Positions 34,630 to 47,269 of a stretch of 64,000 nucleotides of DNA are shown one piece after another (positions within the stretch are counted from its first letter, which is position 1; the number at the start of each line of letters is the position of its first letter). The position numbers and the translations under genes are program-made. Location: positions 310,001 to 374,000 of the forward strand of contig JAUIRK010000165.1 in NCBI GenBank assembly GCA_030549495.1, read 5' to 3'. The DNA is from Nectonema munidae. Lineage: Eukaryota; Nematomorpha; Nectonematoida; Nectonematidae. The notes under the pieces are model-generated. The model was given only the letters and a program-made list of their open reading frames with translations, was not told where the DNA came from and ran no database searches.

Positions 34630-36060
34630 GAACAGAGTCAATAAAGTCAATTTTTTGAAATAAAAAATTTTACCCCTTGAAATCTGGTTATTATTCAATT
34701 TCATTCTGTAGGTTGATTTTTTTTTAAATTTTTTAAGTAAATAATATCAATTTTTTTCTTCTAAAAATCCATTTTTTTTCATAAAGTCAAGATTTATCAA
34801 AAACGAATTTAAAATTATTTAGTTCCTTTTTGTAATACTTTTTTATAATGTGGGAAGCCTAAATTAAAATGGAGCACTACACATGTTTTTGTCTTAAAAT
34901 TATTTGAAAATTTTTTTAATGAGTTAATTTTTTTGAAAACATTTTTAAAAATATTTTTAACACTTTTTATCAATTATTATTAAACGTTTCTTATCCTTTT
35001 TAATTTAAAAATGTGATCTTAGATCAAATACGTCATTTGTTGTTTTATTTTTTTATTAATACTTTTTTTAGTTATTTTATTAACTAGTTTTTTCTTAAAA
35101 CACTACAATCTAATCTTATTTCTTTGTTTAAGATCAGCTTTGAACTACATTTAATAAGCTTCAAAAATGCCAAAAATAAATCAATAAAAATTAGTACATC
35201 GATCAAAAAGTATCTCAAGTACTTCAGTGATCTTCAAGAGATGTGACGAAAATGTTCAAGGCACAGAAAAAACGTTCAAAAGTAGGAGAGTTTTAAAATT
35301 CTGGTAGAAGATAACTGCATAGTAGATAATGTTTCAAAATACAAATTTCTTAAAGAAATCTAATTTGTAGGAATTTAATTTTGAAACTTTTATCTAAGTA
35401 ATATAATTTAATTTAAGATCGAGAAAGAGATTTATCGATTACTAAATTTAACAAAGATCAACTTGAAGAAAAATTGCAAGGGAATAAGAAGATTAGAATT
35501 CTATTTCAAAATTAGTTCTGTAATGGAATATTTTAAAGCTTTCAAACAATAAAATTAAAAAACTTTAAAACTGCTGACGAAAACCTGTTACTTTTAGAGC
35601 GGTTCAAGGAATTAAAAAAAAATTTGAAGGCGAGGACTAAAAATCTAAAAAAAATGAAGAAGCGCTTTTTGAAGAAGCAAACGTATACGTATGTATATAT
35701 TTTTTCAAAAACATGAATATGTATATGGGTTTTTAGTTTGCTGATTCTTTGTTAGCAACAAAGAAAAGAAGTCCTCCAAGATTTTCGATTGTAAAAAATG
35801 AAATTGGAGAAATAACATCCACATTCATTCTGGGTGATGGTTGATTTCAATTCATCAACAAACATCAAGGAAAGTTTCATAAACTTGCTAAAGATTTATT
35901 ATGTTTTTGATTTGCAGTATCAAAAATGCTATCAAAAATTCGGATTTTTTCAGGAATTTTTTTTGAAAGATACAGGCCCCCCTTTTAAAGGGTACAATTA
36001 TATAATGTTTACAAAGAAAATTTTCGCTTTATGAAATAAATCGCTTTTTTCCAAAACTCA
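34630..36060 (+). pseudogene. AT-rich region with an eroded coding relic near 35700-36032
   Basis: 34630-35600 is very AT-rich and starts with GTCAATAAAGTCAATTTTTT, a phrase also present in the hAT relic at 11.36-12.58 kb. From about 35740 to 36032 the + strand reads LLATKKRSPPRFSIVKNEI and ITSTFILGDG, then in a shifted frame ESFINLLKIYYVFDLQYQ. This resembles the C-terminal end of repetitive transposase-like proteins in which a VFDL(K/Q)YP motif occurs. It may belong to the same family as the 31.3-kb relic. Assignment is weak. Confidence 0.3.
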
Positions 36061-36299
36061 ATTTTTTTTCTATAATACAAAGTTGTTTGTATAAAGCCAT
36101 TATGCCTTGTTACTATTGGATATAGTAAAGGTTCACTTATAAAGTAGACATGTTTTGAAAAAATGTGTTCATTTGTGTTTCAATTCAAAACTCTATAATG
36201 TAAACACCTTACTTGAAAACACTATATATCTAAAATGTTAAAAAAAAAAGAGTGTCTCTAATTCGGGACAAATTTCGTGTCTAAAACATCTTAAGATTC

Positions 36300-36721
36300 T
36301 AACTAAACACACCTTTTACAGTAGATTTGAATCAAAACATAACTATTTTAAAGAATATTTCCATCGTAGTAAAGATGCCAATATTCTTAAATCTCTAGCT
36401 AACCATCATCCACTTTTCAGAATTTTGAAAATTTTTTGAGCTGGATTTTCAGGTTTTAAAATTTTTCTTTTCTATAAGTTCATAATGTGAGAAAAAAAGC
36501 TTCCATTATCTGAATTGCCTATTTTAAAAATTTCATTGAAACGACATCTTTTATTTTTGACTTACCCAAAGACAACATCTCTTTTGGAAGAATATGTAGA
36601 CCTAAAAAATGATATTGGAGTAAAAGTAAAAGTTTTTGTATCTCAACTAGTCAACAACAATAAAAACGCTGCAGATAGTCTTTTAATTGCATCATCTACC
36701 AATTCTACTACCTATAAATAA
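36300..36721 (+). pseudogene. Unclassified transposase-like relic, C-terminal block
   Basis: Reads SRFESKHNYFKEYFHRSKDA and then LANHHPLFRI from about 36318, followed in a shifted frame (36515-36721) by ISLKRHLLFLTYPKTTSLLE. The RFE(S/A)KHxYFK motif normally follows the KPHYILHY block of the family seen at 32899-33123. This fragment may therefore be the continuation of that same copy, separated by inserted DNA at roughly 33.1-36.3 kb, or an independent copy. Broken. Confidence 0.45.
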
Positions 36722-36884
36722 GTGAAAAAAGAAAGCATGGAATGAAGTGATTCACCACGATATGGAAAAAAGAAAGCTTGTGCGAAGTGATGCTAAAGAA
36801 AGAATGAAATGGCGTAGTTGTTGCAGGAAACTGGTTGACCCCGACTCTTTGGGAACAATAACCAGACCTCGAAGGCAAAATGGA

Positions 36885-36907
36885 TGATGATGATGATGAT
36901 GATAAAT
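36885..36907. repeat. (GAT)n microsatellite
   Basis: Seven consecutive GAT units on the + strand. A shorter GATGATGATGAT run occurs at 41083-41096. Confidence 0.85.
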
Positions 36908-36909
36908 AA

Positions 36910-38190
36910 GTGAATACCATAAGGTTAATGAATTTCAATATTTATTTGTGCATTATTCTCTATAGAACTGATGTTAGGCCTAAAAAGTTATATCATTTCC
37001 GAGAACTTATGGTCACAAAGGTTTAGTCAACAAACTCGACAATCAAGAGAAGTTGGATAATAATGATATCCGCAATTTGCTTCATATGCCATACACTTAT
37101 TTCACTCAATTTTTTAACGGACTGTGAGTAGTCAATCTTTAAATATCTTAACTCATAACTTCCAAAACAAAAAACATCAAACAAAATTGCTCAATTTCTT
37201 TAATTGTTAATAAAAAAGGAGAGTTAGTTTAAATTGTAAAGCTTTAACGTTTTGTCAGTTAAATTTTTTTTTCTAGATAAATTTTCAAGTGTTTTTTTTC
37301 ATTGTTAAGATACTCAACCAGTGAAATGTAAATTCAACCGGTAGACTTGTTCCAAGAATTTCCATATTTGTCTCACTTTATTTTGATTTTTTAGATCGTA
37401 AGCAACAGGAATTGATTTACTCTTCACAATTCGATATAATTTGCTTCTTTTATTTTTGATGGTGCAATCCCTTTTTATTGCTTTAGGTGACATTTATTTG
37501 TTATCTTTTAATACCAATGAAACCATTTTTCAAATTTAGTATGATCAATCTTGATACAATTTACGATAAAACTAGTTACACTTATAGTTTCAAATATGCA
37601 TTTTTGAAGTAGGAACGGGAAAAATACATATCGGTAGAGCATTTTCATCAAAGTAGAATTAATGATTATTATGACTTACCATAATTGTCTTCATATTTTC
37701 AAAGCTATCGCTAACAACAACAATTTTGAAATGAGTTTCAGATCCTATATTAGTAAAAAAAGAAAGGTCAGTAATGCTACATTATTCTGTATTTTGAAAC
37801 ATTTTTACAGAGAACCCAGTCGAAGGAAATTAAAGTATAATATTTCGATCTTTTAGGGAATTGCGATAACGTTACAATGCAAATAAAAAAAGATAGAGCT
37901 ACTAGCGAAAATACGAGGATGTGTCCAAAATTGTAGATAAATCTAAAATTAATAACAGATTTGTGCGGTTGGAATATGCCAGTGTTCAATTGAATGGACT
38001 TACAGAATTGAAGAAATCCTTGTTAAATTTATTGTTTGCCCGATTATTATGAAAGAAAAATCCTGTTAAAATCTGCTATTGGTGAAGCAAATCCTTCTAG
38101 AAGTGTTTTAAGAAAGCCTCGCAACTGTTCAATCACCTGTAAAACACTTAAATGTCAACAATTTTTACAAATGTTCTTCACATTATCATC
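36910..38190. other. AT-rich stretch, no recognised gene
   Basis: No identifiable coding region or repeat. Overlapping frames at 37662-37989 on both strands have no recognisable similarity. Confidence 0.35.
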
Positions 38191-38191
38191 C

Positions 38192-38534
38192 ATCTAGAAC
38201 AGTGCTCCTCAAAATTTTTTACCCTAGGGCGACTTAGAAATAACTGAAACATTGGGGCGCACCATTGAGATTGATATGGAAAAATCGGTCATAAAATTTT
38301 AAAATAAAAAATATAAAGAAGTACATACTACATATGTTGTCCATTATTTGGTCGTTTCTCGCACCCCCTGTTATATTGTCAACGAACCTTGTTTTTGGGT
38401 GCACCCCTTGTTAAGAATCGCTGATCTAGATGGAATCTTTGGGTTCAGATAGCTACTTTTCATGGCGCACCTGGCTATCTTCAAGGGCTGACCAGTGCGC
38501 CATGGGGCACCGTTTGAGAAGCAATGATCTAAAA
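38192..38534. mobile_element. hAT MITE with 8-bp target duplication
   Basis: The element is 38200-38526. Left end CAGTGCTCCTCAAAA; right end TTTGAGAAGCAATG (reverse complement CATTGCTTCTCAAA). Flanking 8-bp duplications ATCTAGAA (38192-38199) and ATCTAAAA (38527-38534) agree at 7 of 8 positions. The 327-bp interior is non-coding and contains GCGCACC-type phrases. A truncated inverted copy is at 34319-34505. Confidence 0.82.
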
Positions 38535-38657
38535 CTTGTAAAAATATAGATAAATCTTCCATTTTTCAATACTTTTTGAAATAGAGGATGTAAATTTTCC
38601 CCACTTTGGGGGGTTAAAAAATAAAAACCTTTGGATTCCTATATTTGGTCCTCTTCA

Positions 38658-38705
38658 TCCAAAAAAAAAAAAAAAAAAAAAAATTTTTTGAATAAAAAAA
38701 AGTTG
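38658..38705. repeat. Poly-A tract
   Basis: A run of about 24 A followed by T6 and a second A-run. A similar tract lies at 58926-58948. Origin unknown. Confidence 0.8.
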
Positions 38706-39046
38706 GGGGGTGTTTTTTTAAAACAAAACTTTTTTTGTGTAATTAACCTTTGCTTCAATCTTTGCATATTAATAAAAAACATTGGATTTTGGTTAAAGGT
38801 GTGAACTCAAATGAGATCAATATTTATGATTCCATGTATTCTGATTATATTAGTCAAATTATCAGGAAATTTTTGACTATATAAAAAGTGAAAAGATGGC
38901 TTTACTATAAATTTAATTACCGATAAGAAACAAAATGTCAGTAGTAGTTGGGTGATTTATACTATACCTTTTGCTGTTTTACTTATCTTCAATCAAAATC
39001 CAACTCAGATAGCTTATCAAATAAATGTTATGCGCTAATGTTGGCA

Positions 39047-40221
39047 CTTGTATACATGGCTGGATTTAGCTATATGCCATTGGCCTATGGGCCCTCGTGT
39101 TAGAGGCCCTCAATCATAAATCGCGAAGAGAAAAAATTAGTATTACTTTTAGATTAGTAAACGATGTCTTTACTAACTATATTAGTTTCGACTACTATAT
39201 AGACTATTTTCACGGATATAAGTAAATAAAACACTAGAGAGAGCATAAAGTTCTTTAATGTTAAAGGATGTATTTAATTACATGCACTCGGAAAGATACA
39301 GAAAGGCTTCATAAGTATACAAAGAAAAATTTAGATGGCGTTAAATGTAAAGAAATATATTTTTAAATAATGAGTTTTTACGATATATTTTTGGTGTTGT
39401 TTTTTAGAACCCTTACAACAAAAACTTAAAAACTCTAATTTTGAAAGAAATGTTAAGAATATTGCTCATTTAATCAAAAAGTTTGTTACATAAATTTAAT
39501 GGCTGAAGAAATTCATTTAATTATAAAAAATGAAGTTAAACAGACTAAATATTATTCAATCATTGTCGATTTTATGCTTGATGTTAGTCATCCTGATCAA
39601 TTCATACGCATAGTTGTTGTGGCAAATTTGACGGTAAGCCATTTGAAAGTTTTCTGCGTTTATAAACATCCATGACCACAGTGTTGAGAATTTAGCTTCA
39701 AATGTGATACAATTGATCAAAGATTTTGGTGTTGATTTGCATGACATGAGAGGCCAGCCTTATGACAATGTGGCAAATATGTTAGTAACTTACAATGGTC
39801 TGCAAGTTAGAATAAAAGCTATAAATGCACTGGCGTTGCAGGACACTCTTTAAACGTCGTTGAAACAACAACTTTAAATAAAATTAATTTAACATTTTGT
39901 TTTTAAAACATTACATTTTTGTTGTCTTCTTGGCAATCGTTAATTCTTTGAAAGGCTTTCTCCTAACACACAATCCTATTTTCTCTAGTCCATTTGATTT
40001 AGCTGTTGTCATCAAACCATAACATCTGCTTTCTTAACCTTTTTCTCGGAAATTGGCCTTTGTACATTCTTGAGTTCTTTTCAAGAAATACGAGAGTGCT
40101 TTACTTACATACTTTAACACCGACGATATACACATAAAAGTATATAAGATAAAAATTTAAGGAAAGAAGTAATAGTTTGGCCTAGGGCCCCAATGAAAGT
40201 AAATCAGACCCTGCTTATAAA
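39047..40221 (+). mobile_element. hAT element with ZMYM1-like transposase relic
   Basis: The element is 39055-40213. Left end CATGGCTGGATTTAGC, then ATTGGCCTATGGGCC; right end reverse complements to CAGGGTCTGATTTAC, then ATTGGGGCCCTAGGCC. Flanking 8-mers CTTGTATA and CTTATAAA agree at 6 of 8 positions. The + strand between about 39500 and 39870 encodes pieces of a DUF4371/ZMYM1-type hAT transposase: MAEEIHLIIKNEVKQTKYYS, DVSHPDQFIRIV, VIQLIKDFGVDLHDMRGQPY, DNVANMLVTYNGLQVRIK and AGHSLNVVETTTL. The frame changes more than once and only the catalytic-core part survives. Once a cut-and-paste transposase; now dead. Confidence 0.78.
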
Positions 40222-40368
40222 CTACTTTAAAATGTTTATTTTAAAAGTTTTTATTCAATATTTATACTAGTTTGAATATTTTATCTATATGTAAGTTATC
40301 TAAATTCAAAAGTGAATGACTACATTGGATAACTATAAAAACATACACAGAATTGTTATTTTTCAAAT

Positions 40369-40722
40369 ATTTATATAAATTTCACATATTGTATTATATT
40401 TATTAATATTTTAATAATATATTACTTTAAAAATATAATTCTGAGCTTTTAAAGCAAAAATGGCTATCGATTCCTGTAAATCTAATATGTATTTATATAA
40501 ATTTCCGGCAATTATATTTATTAATATTTTAATAATATGTTACTTTAAAAATATAATTCTGAGCTTTTAAAGCAAAAATGGCTATCGATTCCTGTAAATC
40601 TAATATGTATTTATATAAATTTCACATATTGTATTATATTTATTAATATTTTAATAATATGTTACTTTAAAAATATAATTCTGAGCTTTTAAAGCAAAAA
40701 TGGCTATCGATTCCTGTAAAAA
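40369..40722. repeat. Three-copy tandem repeat, about 118-122 bp unit
   Basis: Units start at ATTTATATAAATTTC (40369, 40491, 40609). Each contains CTGAGCTTTTAAAGCAAAAA and TGGCTATCGATTCCTGTAAA. Unit 2 has a small deletion and CCGGCA where units 1 and 3 have CACATATTG. Units 1 and 3 are more alike there than either is to unit 2. Located immediately downstream of the 39.06-40.21 kb hAT element. Confidence 0.9.
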
Positions 40723-41208
40723 ATGATGGATCTTCGAGTCTCGCGGATTTATCGAAGCAAAAATTTCTGCCATACGGAAATCTGTTCTCAAAAAAACCTC
40801 ACAGATGTTGAGGTTAACGGATAATCGAAGGACGAATTTTTGCGGCTTCGCTGTACTTATATATTCAACGCTAAATGACAGTTTTGGGTTACACTATTTT
40901 ACACTGATTTTCACTACATTATTCAATTGTTTGTTTCAATCATTGATATATTGATAAACTGATTGAAGTAAAAACGTTGTAGCAAATTCAGACAAGCACA
41001 AAGTGTAGCTCCTGTAAAGACATGCTATGCGTATTTGTGATGGGTAGAGACTAAAAAGAAATGTTTTTTTCGAAACAGCATTGATGATGATGATGATTAA
41101 ATAAAATCAAAAGTCTATTTACAAAAAGTTCCACTTCAATTAACTCAATGTTTGGTAAAATCTTCCTTAATCCAGGAATAAGTTTTGCTTTGATTGAAAA
41201 CATTTTTA

Positions 41209-41711
41209 GTATAGAGCCGTGTTTCTCAACCTTTTTTTACTGATGGACACCTTTTCACTTCTTTTTTTCTTGGTGGACCCCTTCATAAAAATTGGACAAA
41301 AAAATATTTATTTTAATATTTTTCACTAATAAAATTTTTGAGGTTGTGAAAAAGAAAATAGTATATACTTAGAAAAATTCATATTGATATGAAAGCAAAT
41401 CTAATGCAAAAATTTTTATAATAAAAAAAGAAAGACATTTAATGAGATCCCTGTTGTTGATTCTGCTAAACGAGTTTCTTTATATCAGGTTGTATTGAAG
41501 TTACTGCTAGTCGTAAAGCACCTCTTTTTACGATGTCAAGTCTATTGCGGACTTTTTATAATAAAAACCGTTATGAGATGGTTTTCTTCATGGACTACCA
41601 AAATATCATTGTGGACCCCAAATTTATAATATTTCGCCTGTGAACCCCGTGAATTATTATACGGACCCCTAGGGTCCATGTGGACAAACGTTGAGAAACC
41701 CTGGTATATAG
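41209..41711. mobile_element. hAT MITE with 8-bp target duplication
   Basis: The element is 41217-41703. Left end CCGTGTTTCTCAACCTT; right end AACGTTGAGAAACCCTG (reverse complement CAGGGTTTCTCAACGTT). Flanking 8-mers GTATAGAG and GTATATAG agree at 7 of 8 positions. Subterminal GTGGACCCCTT and GGACCCCTAGGGTCCATGTG phrases. No transposase inside; 487 bp. Confidence 0.85.
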
Positions 41712-44280
41712 TATAACACAATGATTAAACTCATGAAAAACAATAACCACATCTGTTCAGATGCACCTTTTACAATACACATCATGCACAGCAAACTTCT
41801 AAGTTGCTCTTGTGCAAAGAAGTAAAATAAGAATACGCCTACACATATAAATTTCTTAAATTTTCAAACGTGAACTAGGAATCTTGACGTTTTTAAAACT
41901 TTGTTATTCAAAAATGCACTACGTTACTTCACTCATTTAACGCTTTAATCAAATCATGATGTTATTGAAAATTTTACATCTAATCAATTAAATAAAAGAG
42001 TAAGATAAACTAAGGTTACCTCTTGGAACATTGTGCATGTAGCTTTCATTGATGACATCAACAAAAAAAGGCTAAACACAATAGGAAGTGAAATTAGTAA
42101 GCCAATATAATAAAAATGAGAGTGTAACACTTTGTATATAATATGGAGTCCAAATTAGGTGTAATAAATTGTGATGCAGTGTAGATATATGAAGGAGTCT
42201 ATTTTGAAAGAAGAAAGAAAGTTATTATAATACAAAAAAAATTAACAAGAAAATGAACGTAAATTTTGCAATTTTATGAATTATATTATTGAAGAATTAT
42301 TTAGGCTAGCATCATGGTTTGATAGTAAACAAGAAACGAAGTATAAATCATATGTATTGACAATCAATTTGAGAATAGGCAAGAGCCTATGTTTTATAGG
42401 TAGTAAAGGAGTAGCAGTAGTTTTGCAGGAATAGTTAGTTAGATAGATCCGAAATGCGGCTACAAGTCATGGCACGATTAATGTTTTAAGAATCAAGAAA
42501 CTACTTTCTTTCAACTTTCATTTCCATGAACTTTTATACAAGAGTTCCATATGTGAAAAATAATGTGAATGTAACATAGAAAATGCTTTAACAGCTGATG
42601 ATATTCAAGAAACAATCTAAAAATGGAACATGAAACTTTTTGGCCTGCATTTACAGATTTGAAGATTTGTGACACTTTTCCTGTGATATATCATTTGAAT
42701 GTGAAACTTGAAAAATATATTAAAGATTTACAATGTCCTCGGATAGAACCACAAACCAAAAAGAACCACACCCATGGATTAATCAATCCAAAGATGTAAA
42801 AGAGTTCGTGAAAAATCATGGAAAAAACATTTCCAGACATTTAATCTCAATAAATTTCGTTTATTTTAATATCCAAGTGATTATAATTCTATGAATTTAT
42901 TGGAATTTATACTTGCTATATAAAATTGATATTTCATGAGCCCATCTGCTAAAATTGGTATTTACCATGTTGATTAGGTTCTAGATCTGTCACTGTAGCT
43001 GGTTAGTATTATTCAGACAAATAATAAAATTTTGAAAAAATATTTATTCTTCTATTACTAGAAAACTACTAGTACTGTAGAATTGCTTATAAAACCTAGT
43101 AAGGTAAAAAACATAAATGTACTCTTTACCTGGAAGGAAGGAAAACCAATAAGAAGAAAATTCAATACAATAATATCTCGATTAGTATACCTATAAACGG
43201 TGAATATTTTTTCAGGTCTACTTGTGAAGTTATGTAACACGTGATATTGGATACTTTTATTTAGTTTTTTAGGATGACGAATATGGAGAGGTGTGCGTGT
43301 ATATAAAATTGAAAAAGGTAGTAAAGAATGAACTTTACCTTAAATTTTTTCTTCAACTTATCAAGTATGGCTTCTTTAATTGATAAGCACTAAAATATAA
43401 ATAGAAAATGAAAATGCCCAAAAATATATATATTACTGGAAAATGATCCAAATTTTGTAACACTTTTAGGCACAATAGGTAACCAGTGATGGAAGAAATA
43501 AAATTCGTCTGTTATATGCAAATTCATTGGAAAAGAATAGCAGGACTATTAAATTTTGAATACCAATGCCTGAAATGTTCAACTCTTTGAACATCAGAAT
43601 TTTGAAGACTTACTTTCTTTTTAAATGGAATTTTATATAAATCAGAGGATTTTCATTTCTTGGAATAGGAAAGCAAAAAAACGATGATTTTTCTTTTTCT
43701 TATAAAAACGGTAATCATGTTTTTCGTATTTTATGAATATTTACTCAGAAGTTTTCAATGCCTATTTTTATCATATTCCTAGAAATCTTTAAAAAGCCCA
43801 CAATTTTCTCCCTCTTAAAAAAAATAAGAAATTTTTCTTAGAAATCTGTTCAATAAAATATTTAAAAACATGAACAATAGCTTGGTTTCTTTTTTCCTTT
43901 TATTGATATATTTCAAATTCATTATTTAGCGTGGGTAATCGTTTTCTTGTTTATCTCATTGACTGGCTTTGATAATAATTTGTTCTTTAAAAACTACACA
44001 TACCATGCATATAATATGAGAACAAATAACAAATTTAATTTTTGCTATTCTTCTCACATAAGTCTCCCATCAATGCTAATTTCAAAATCGACAGGTTTTA
44101 TCACCTTTCAAAATCTAAGAAATTTAAAAAGTCTGCCCTATCATACTTCAAAACAATTTTTTCTTATATTTGTTATCTAACCTTGATGTTCATTGAGAGA
44201 TAATTCATCCTGATAGGCCAAACTTCCTTATGAAGATCATTAGTACAGCATCAGATTTAAAAAGAAACAAGATTTTTATT
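41712..44280. other. AT-rich stretch, no recognised gene
   Basis: No identified gene. A 57-codon + strand frame at about 42623-42799 (MEHETFWPAFTDLKICDTF...) has more balanced composition than its surroundings but no recognisable similarity. Confidence 0.35.
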
Positions 44281-44299
44281 TTTAACAAATTGTTTTGCG

Positions 44300-44545
44300 C
44301 ACATCTATTGGAGGGGGGACTTTTTTTTTATAATTTTTAAAATAGTTTGTGTCTGAAACTCAACCGTAAAACAAGTAAAGTAATATGGAAAGTCTACTCA
44401 CAAGTCAAACAAATCTTTTAATGATATAAAATTGAAAAAAGTCAAAATTATTGATGGATGGAAGTTTTTTCACCCCTTGAAATCACATTGGAGGGGGAGG
44501 AGGGCAAGTCGCCCCCTCCCTGCCCAAGATGGGCACACCTGCTAT
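44300..44545. repeat. Degraded repeat with GC-rich ends
   Basis: ACATCTATTGGAGGGGGGAC near 44300 and CACATTGGAGGGGGAGGAGG at about 44485, followed by GCCCCCTCCC and AAGATGGGCACACCTGC. A similar phrase set (GGGGGGCGACCGCCTCCAAT) is found at 49915-49960. Probably ends of a short non-coding element; superfamily not assigned. Confidence 0.35.
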
Positions 44546-44889
44546 ATACCTATATTATGAAGTTTTGGGCAAGTGTTATTTTAAATTTTGAGAAGAAGCT
44601 TTATGGATCAATATCATATATAATCGTTTATAAGTGTTGTCTCATTATTTTTAGTAGATCAATTTTTACAAAAATAAATTATAGACAGTGAAAAAAATAT
44701 AAAGTTAAAAGACATCTTCTTGACTTTCGCTTTTTTACAAAATTCCTGCGTGAACCCACTAAATAATTGATTGCGAATCTAATGGTGTCATTTATTTTCT
44801 ATGAAAATCAAACAATTACAAATATATAAACTTTAAATATTCCAAGTTTTTTGGTCTAATATTTATCTAATAAACTAATTTTTTGATAA

Positions 44890-45092
44890 TAGGAATTAAA
44901 TCTAAGACAGCTCCAAGTGTTTCTTTGCGGGAAGTTGTATCTAAAAAATGATGTAGTTTTTTGTGTTGAAAATATTCAAGGAAGGAATTATAAAGAAAAA
45001 AAATTAACTAAAGCTTCAAAACAATGTCAAAACTGCAAAAAAATAATTTGCCAAAATACTCCATTACATTTTGTTCACAAATGTCAATAAAA
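44890..45092 (+). pseudogene. Possible transposase C-terminal zinc-finger relic
   Basis: The + strand reads VVFCVENIQGRNYKEKKLTK, then ASKQCQNCKKIICQNTPLHF and VHKCQ, then stop at about 45092. The C-x2-C-x4-C...H-x2-C arrangement at the extreme C-terminus is reminiscent of the cysteine-rich tail of piggyBac-type transposases, but nothing upstream confirms this. Confidence 0.3.
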
Positions 45093-45849
45093 TATAAAGT
45101 GTTAATGTTTTTTTATTTATAACGTTAAATATACTTGTATATAAAAACGGAAAAAAGAATCAAAATTTATTGAAAAAGAATTTTGATTTATTTTCGAACA
45201 CGACTGTGTCCTTTTTCAAGAGAATAGGTAGTAAAACTAAATGAAGAAATCGAAGTAAGAATGAAGTCTGTTGTGAGCTGGTCATAAGAGAACCTGTAAT
45301 CGGCTTAGTCGACTGGAAGTGTTGCTGGGATTAGAGGTGATCGAAGGGGATTTGATGGAGGTAACGAGTATAAGTCTTCAAAACTATCCGGGAGGATCAT
45401 AGATAAAGGTTAGTACTAATCTGATTAGGAAAATTTTTCACTGGAGAAAAATGAAAGGTGGAAAGTGTGTGTATATAATGAAAGTAATAATATAGCGTTA
45501 GTGTATAAAGCATGTATATATGCAAGTATACGGAGTCCTTTTACGAAGTGCATTATCACAATATCCCTATTCTTTTGCCGGGGATATACGGCGTAATATA
45601 TATTATATGTTTACAAGGAAAGTAATGGTATATACGTTATGGGAAAACACGGTGACCTATTAATGCAATTTTTCTGTTTCGTTGAATAGAATGACTCTAA
45701 AAAAGGGAGGAGCGTTGGATCATTTAATTTGCACAAAATACTAGTAGTATCGAAATCAAACGAATGAGTGGGGTTTATCTCTTATATGTGTAACTAAATG
45801 AGAAGGATGTGAAGCTTCCTTCTGCTCTCGCTGGCTATGGGCCTGGATC

Positions 45850-46170
45850 TATCGGATGTGAATTTTTTTGCAACCGCGGAAGCGGATATTAAATGTGACA
45901 ACCTAGCGAATGCGGATGCGAGAATTAATTATTTATCGGATGCGGATATCATGATTGCTGTTCTAAGCAAACGCAAGTTTCATACTTTTTAAAAAGTTAG
46001 AGATGTGAACGTATGTGTTATCATAAAGAAATACGTATCAAAAATTTTGAATAAAGTAAAAATTTGGAAAAAAAGCTTTGCGATATATAGAAAAAAGAAA
46101 AATGTTTGAAAATTACGGATATTGAAACTTAAATGATTCGCGGTATACAAATTTTTGCGGATAGTATAGT
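45850..46170. repeat. MITE of the CCGCGGAT family, copy 2
   Basis: GGATGTGAATTTTTTTGCAA, CCGCGGAAGCGGATATTAAA, GCGAATGCGGATGCGAG and CGGATGCGGATATC recur in the same set and order as (in inverted orientation) at 30690-31053 and 62935-63243. Ends are eroded, so the limits are approximate. Confidence 0.6.
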
Positions 46171-46439
46171 ATATTTTGTTGAGTTCCGATATATATATAA
46201 TATATATAATTATAATTTTTCAAGAGTGTATCTAATATAAAAACTAGGTATAAGTTATACATTAAAATATAAAAATTTTGTTGAAAAAAAGTACACTTGA
46301 TATTGATTGACAGTTTACATGAGAGGGTTATTAAACCATCGTGAAAATAGTGTCAAGAGATGCAGCTGGCGATTTTAGAAGTCATGAAGTTTTAAGGAAT
46401 ATAATTGACCCTATTTTGCAGAAGGGAAGTTTTAGTTTA

Positions 46440-46492
46440 GGGGCCAACCCCCCCCCCCCCCCCCCCTCCTCACCCGTGACGGATAGGGTTAA
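46440..46492. repeat. Poly-C run next to a TTAA-type terminus
   Basis: About 20 C, then TCCTCACCCGTGACGGATAG, then GG, then TTAA at 46489-46492. Reverse complemented this is TTAA-CCCTATCCGTCACGGG leading into a G-run. This parallels TTAA-CCCTATTAGTGCTGGAG at 58351 followed by a G-run. Candidate piggyBac-like end with the body to the left. Confidence 0.4.
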
Positions 46493-47269
46493 ACGTTTTT
46501 TTGTCATAGGAAAATAATATATATATGACATATCCTATCAAAAAATCTGAGAAATCTTAGTTTTTAATAAATTTTATAGTATAGCTAAATGAAAATATAA
46601 GAAAATTAAGTCACGAATAGAGCACAGATTTAAAATGTAATAAAACCAACTTTTAAAATACTTTAGACATTTTAGATGAGATTCGATTTAAGTTAAAATA
46701 AATATCATCAAATGCCAAAAAAAAGAGGGCAGAAATTGAATCAGAAGTGGTAGCCTTCAGGTTCCCTTTCTTTCAATAAGCAGAATTTTATAAATTACAG
46801 ATTTTTTAGAATAATGAGATTTTTAAGAAAGGTTGAACACAAAAATCGTTTTTGTATAAAGGGAGCTGTAGTTGTTATTAATTTAATGTGTAATTTTTAT
46901 TGAAGCCAGATCAAAATAGCTTCAAATACAGAGTATTAGAATTAGGCAAGAGAAATTTTTTGTATCTAATTAACAAATATCAATTATGTGCATTTGAAAA
47001 TTTCTTAGGCGCTACTCTTAAACCTAATTTAACATTGCACAGATATATGACGATCAATGGCCAAATTCATTGATCGCCAACGAAAAATCTCAGTGCTGAT
47101 TCCTAAAGGAAACGCCTCCAAGCATGCCAAAAAATTTTAATTTTCTAATCAGTTTCTTCGAAAATAGACGTTTAAAATGAAATTGGTATAAATTTATATT
47201 AAAATATATGCAAATTACAATTTATATATTGAGCATTAATAATGATTTTTACACTATATAAATTAGCCT

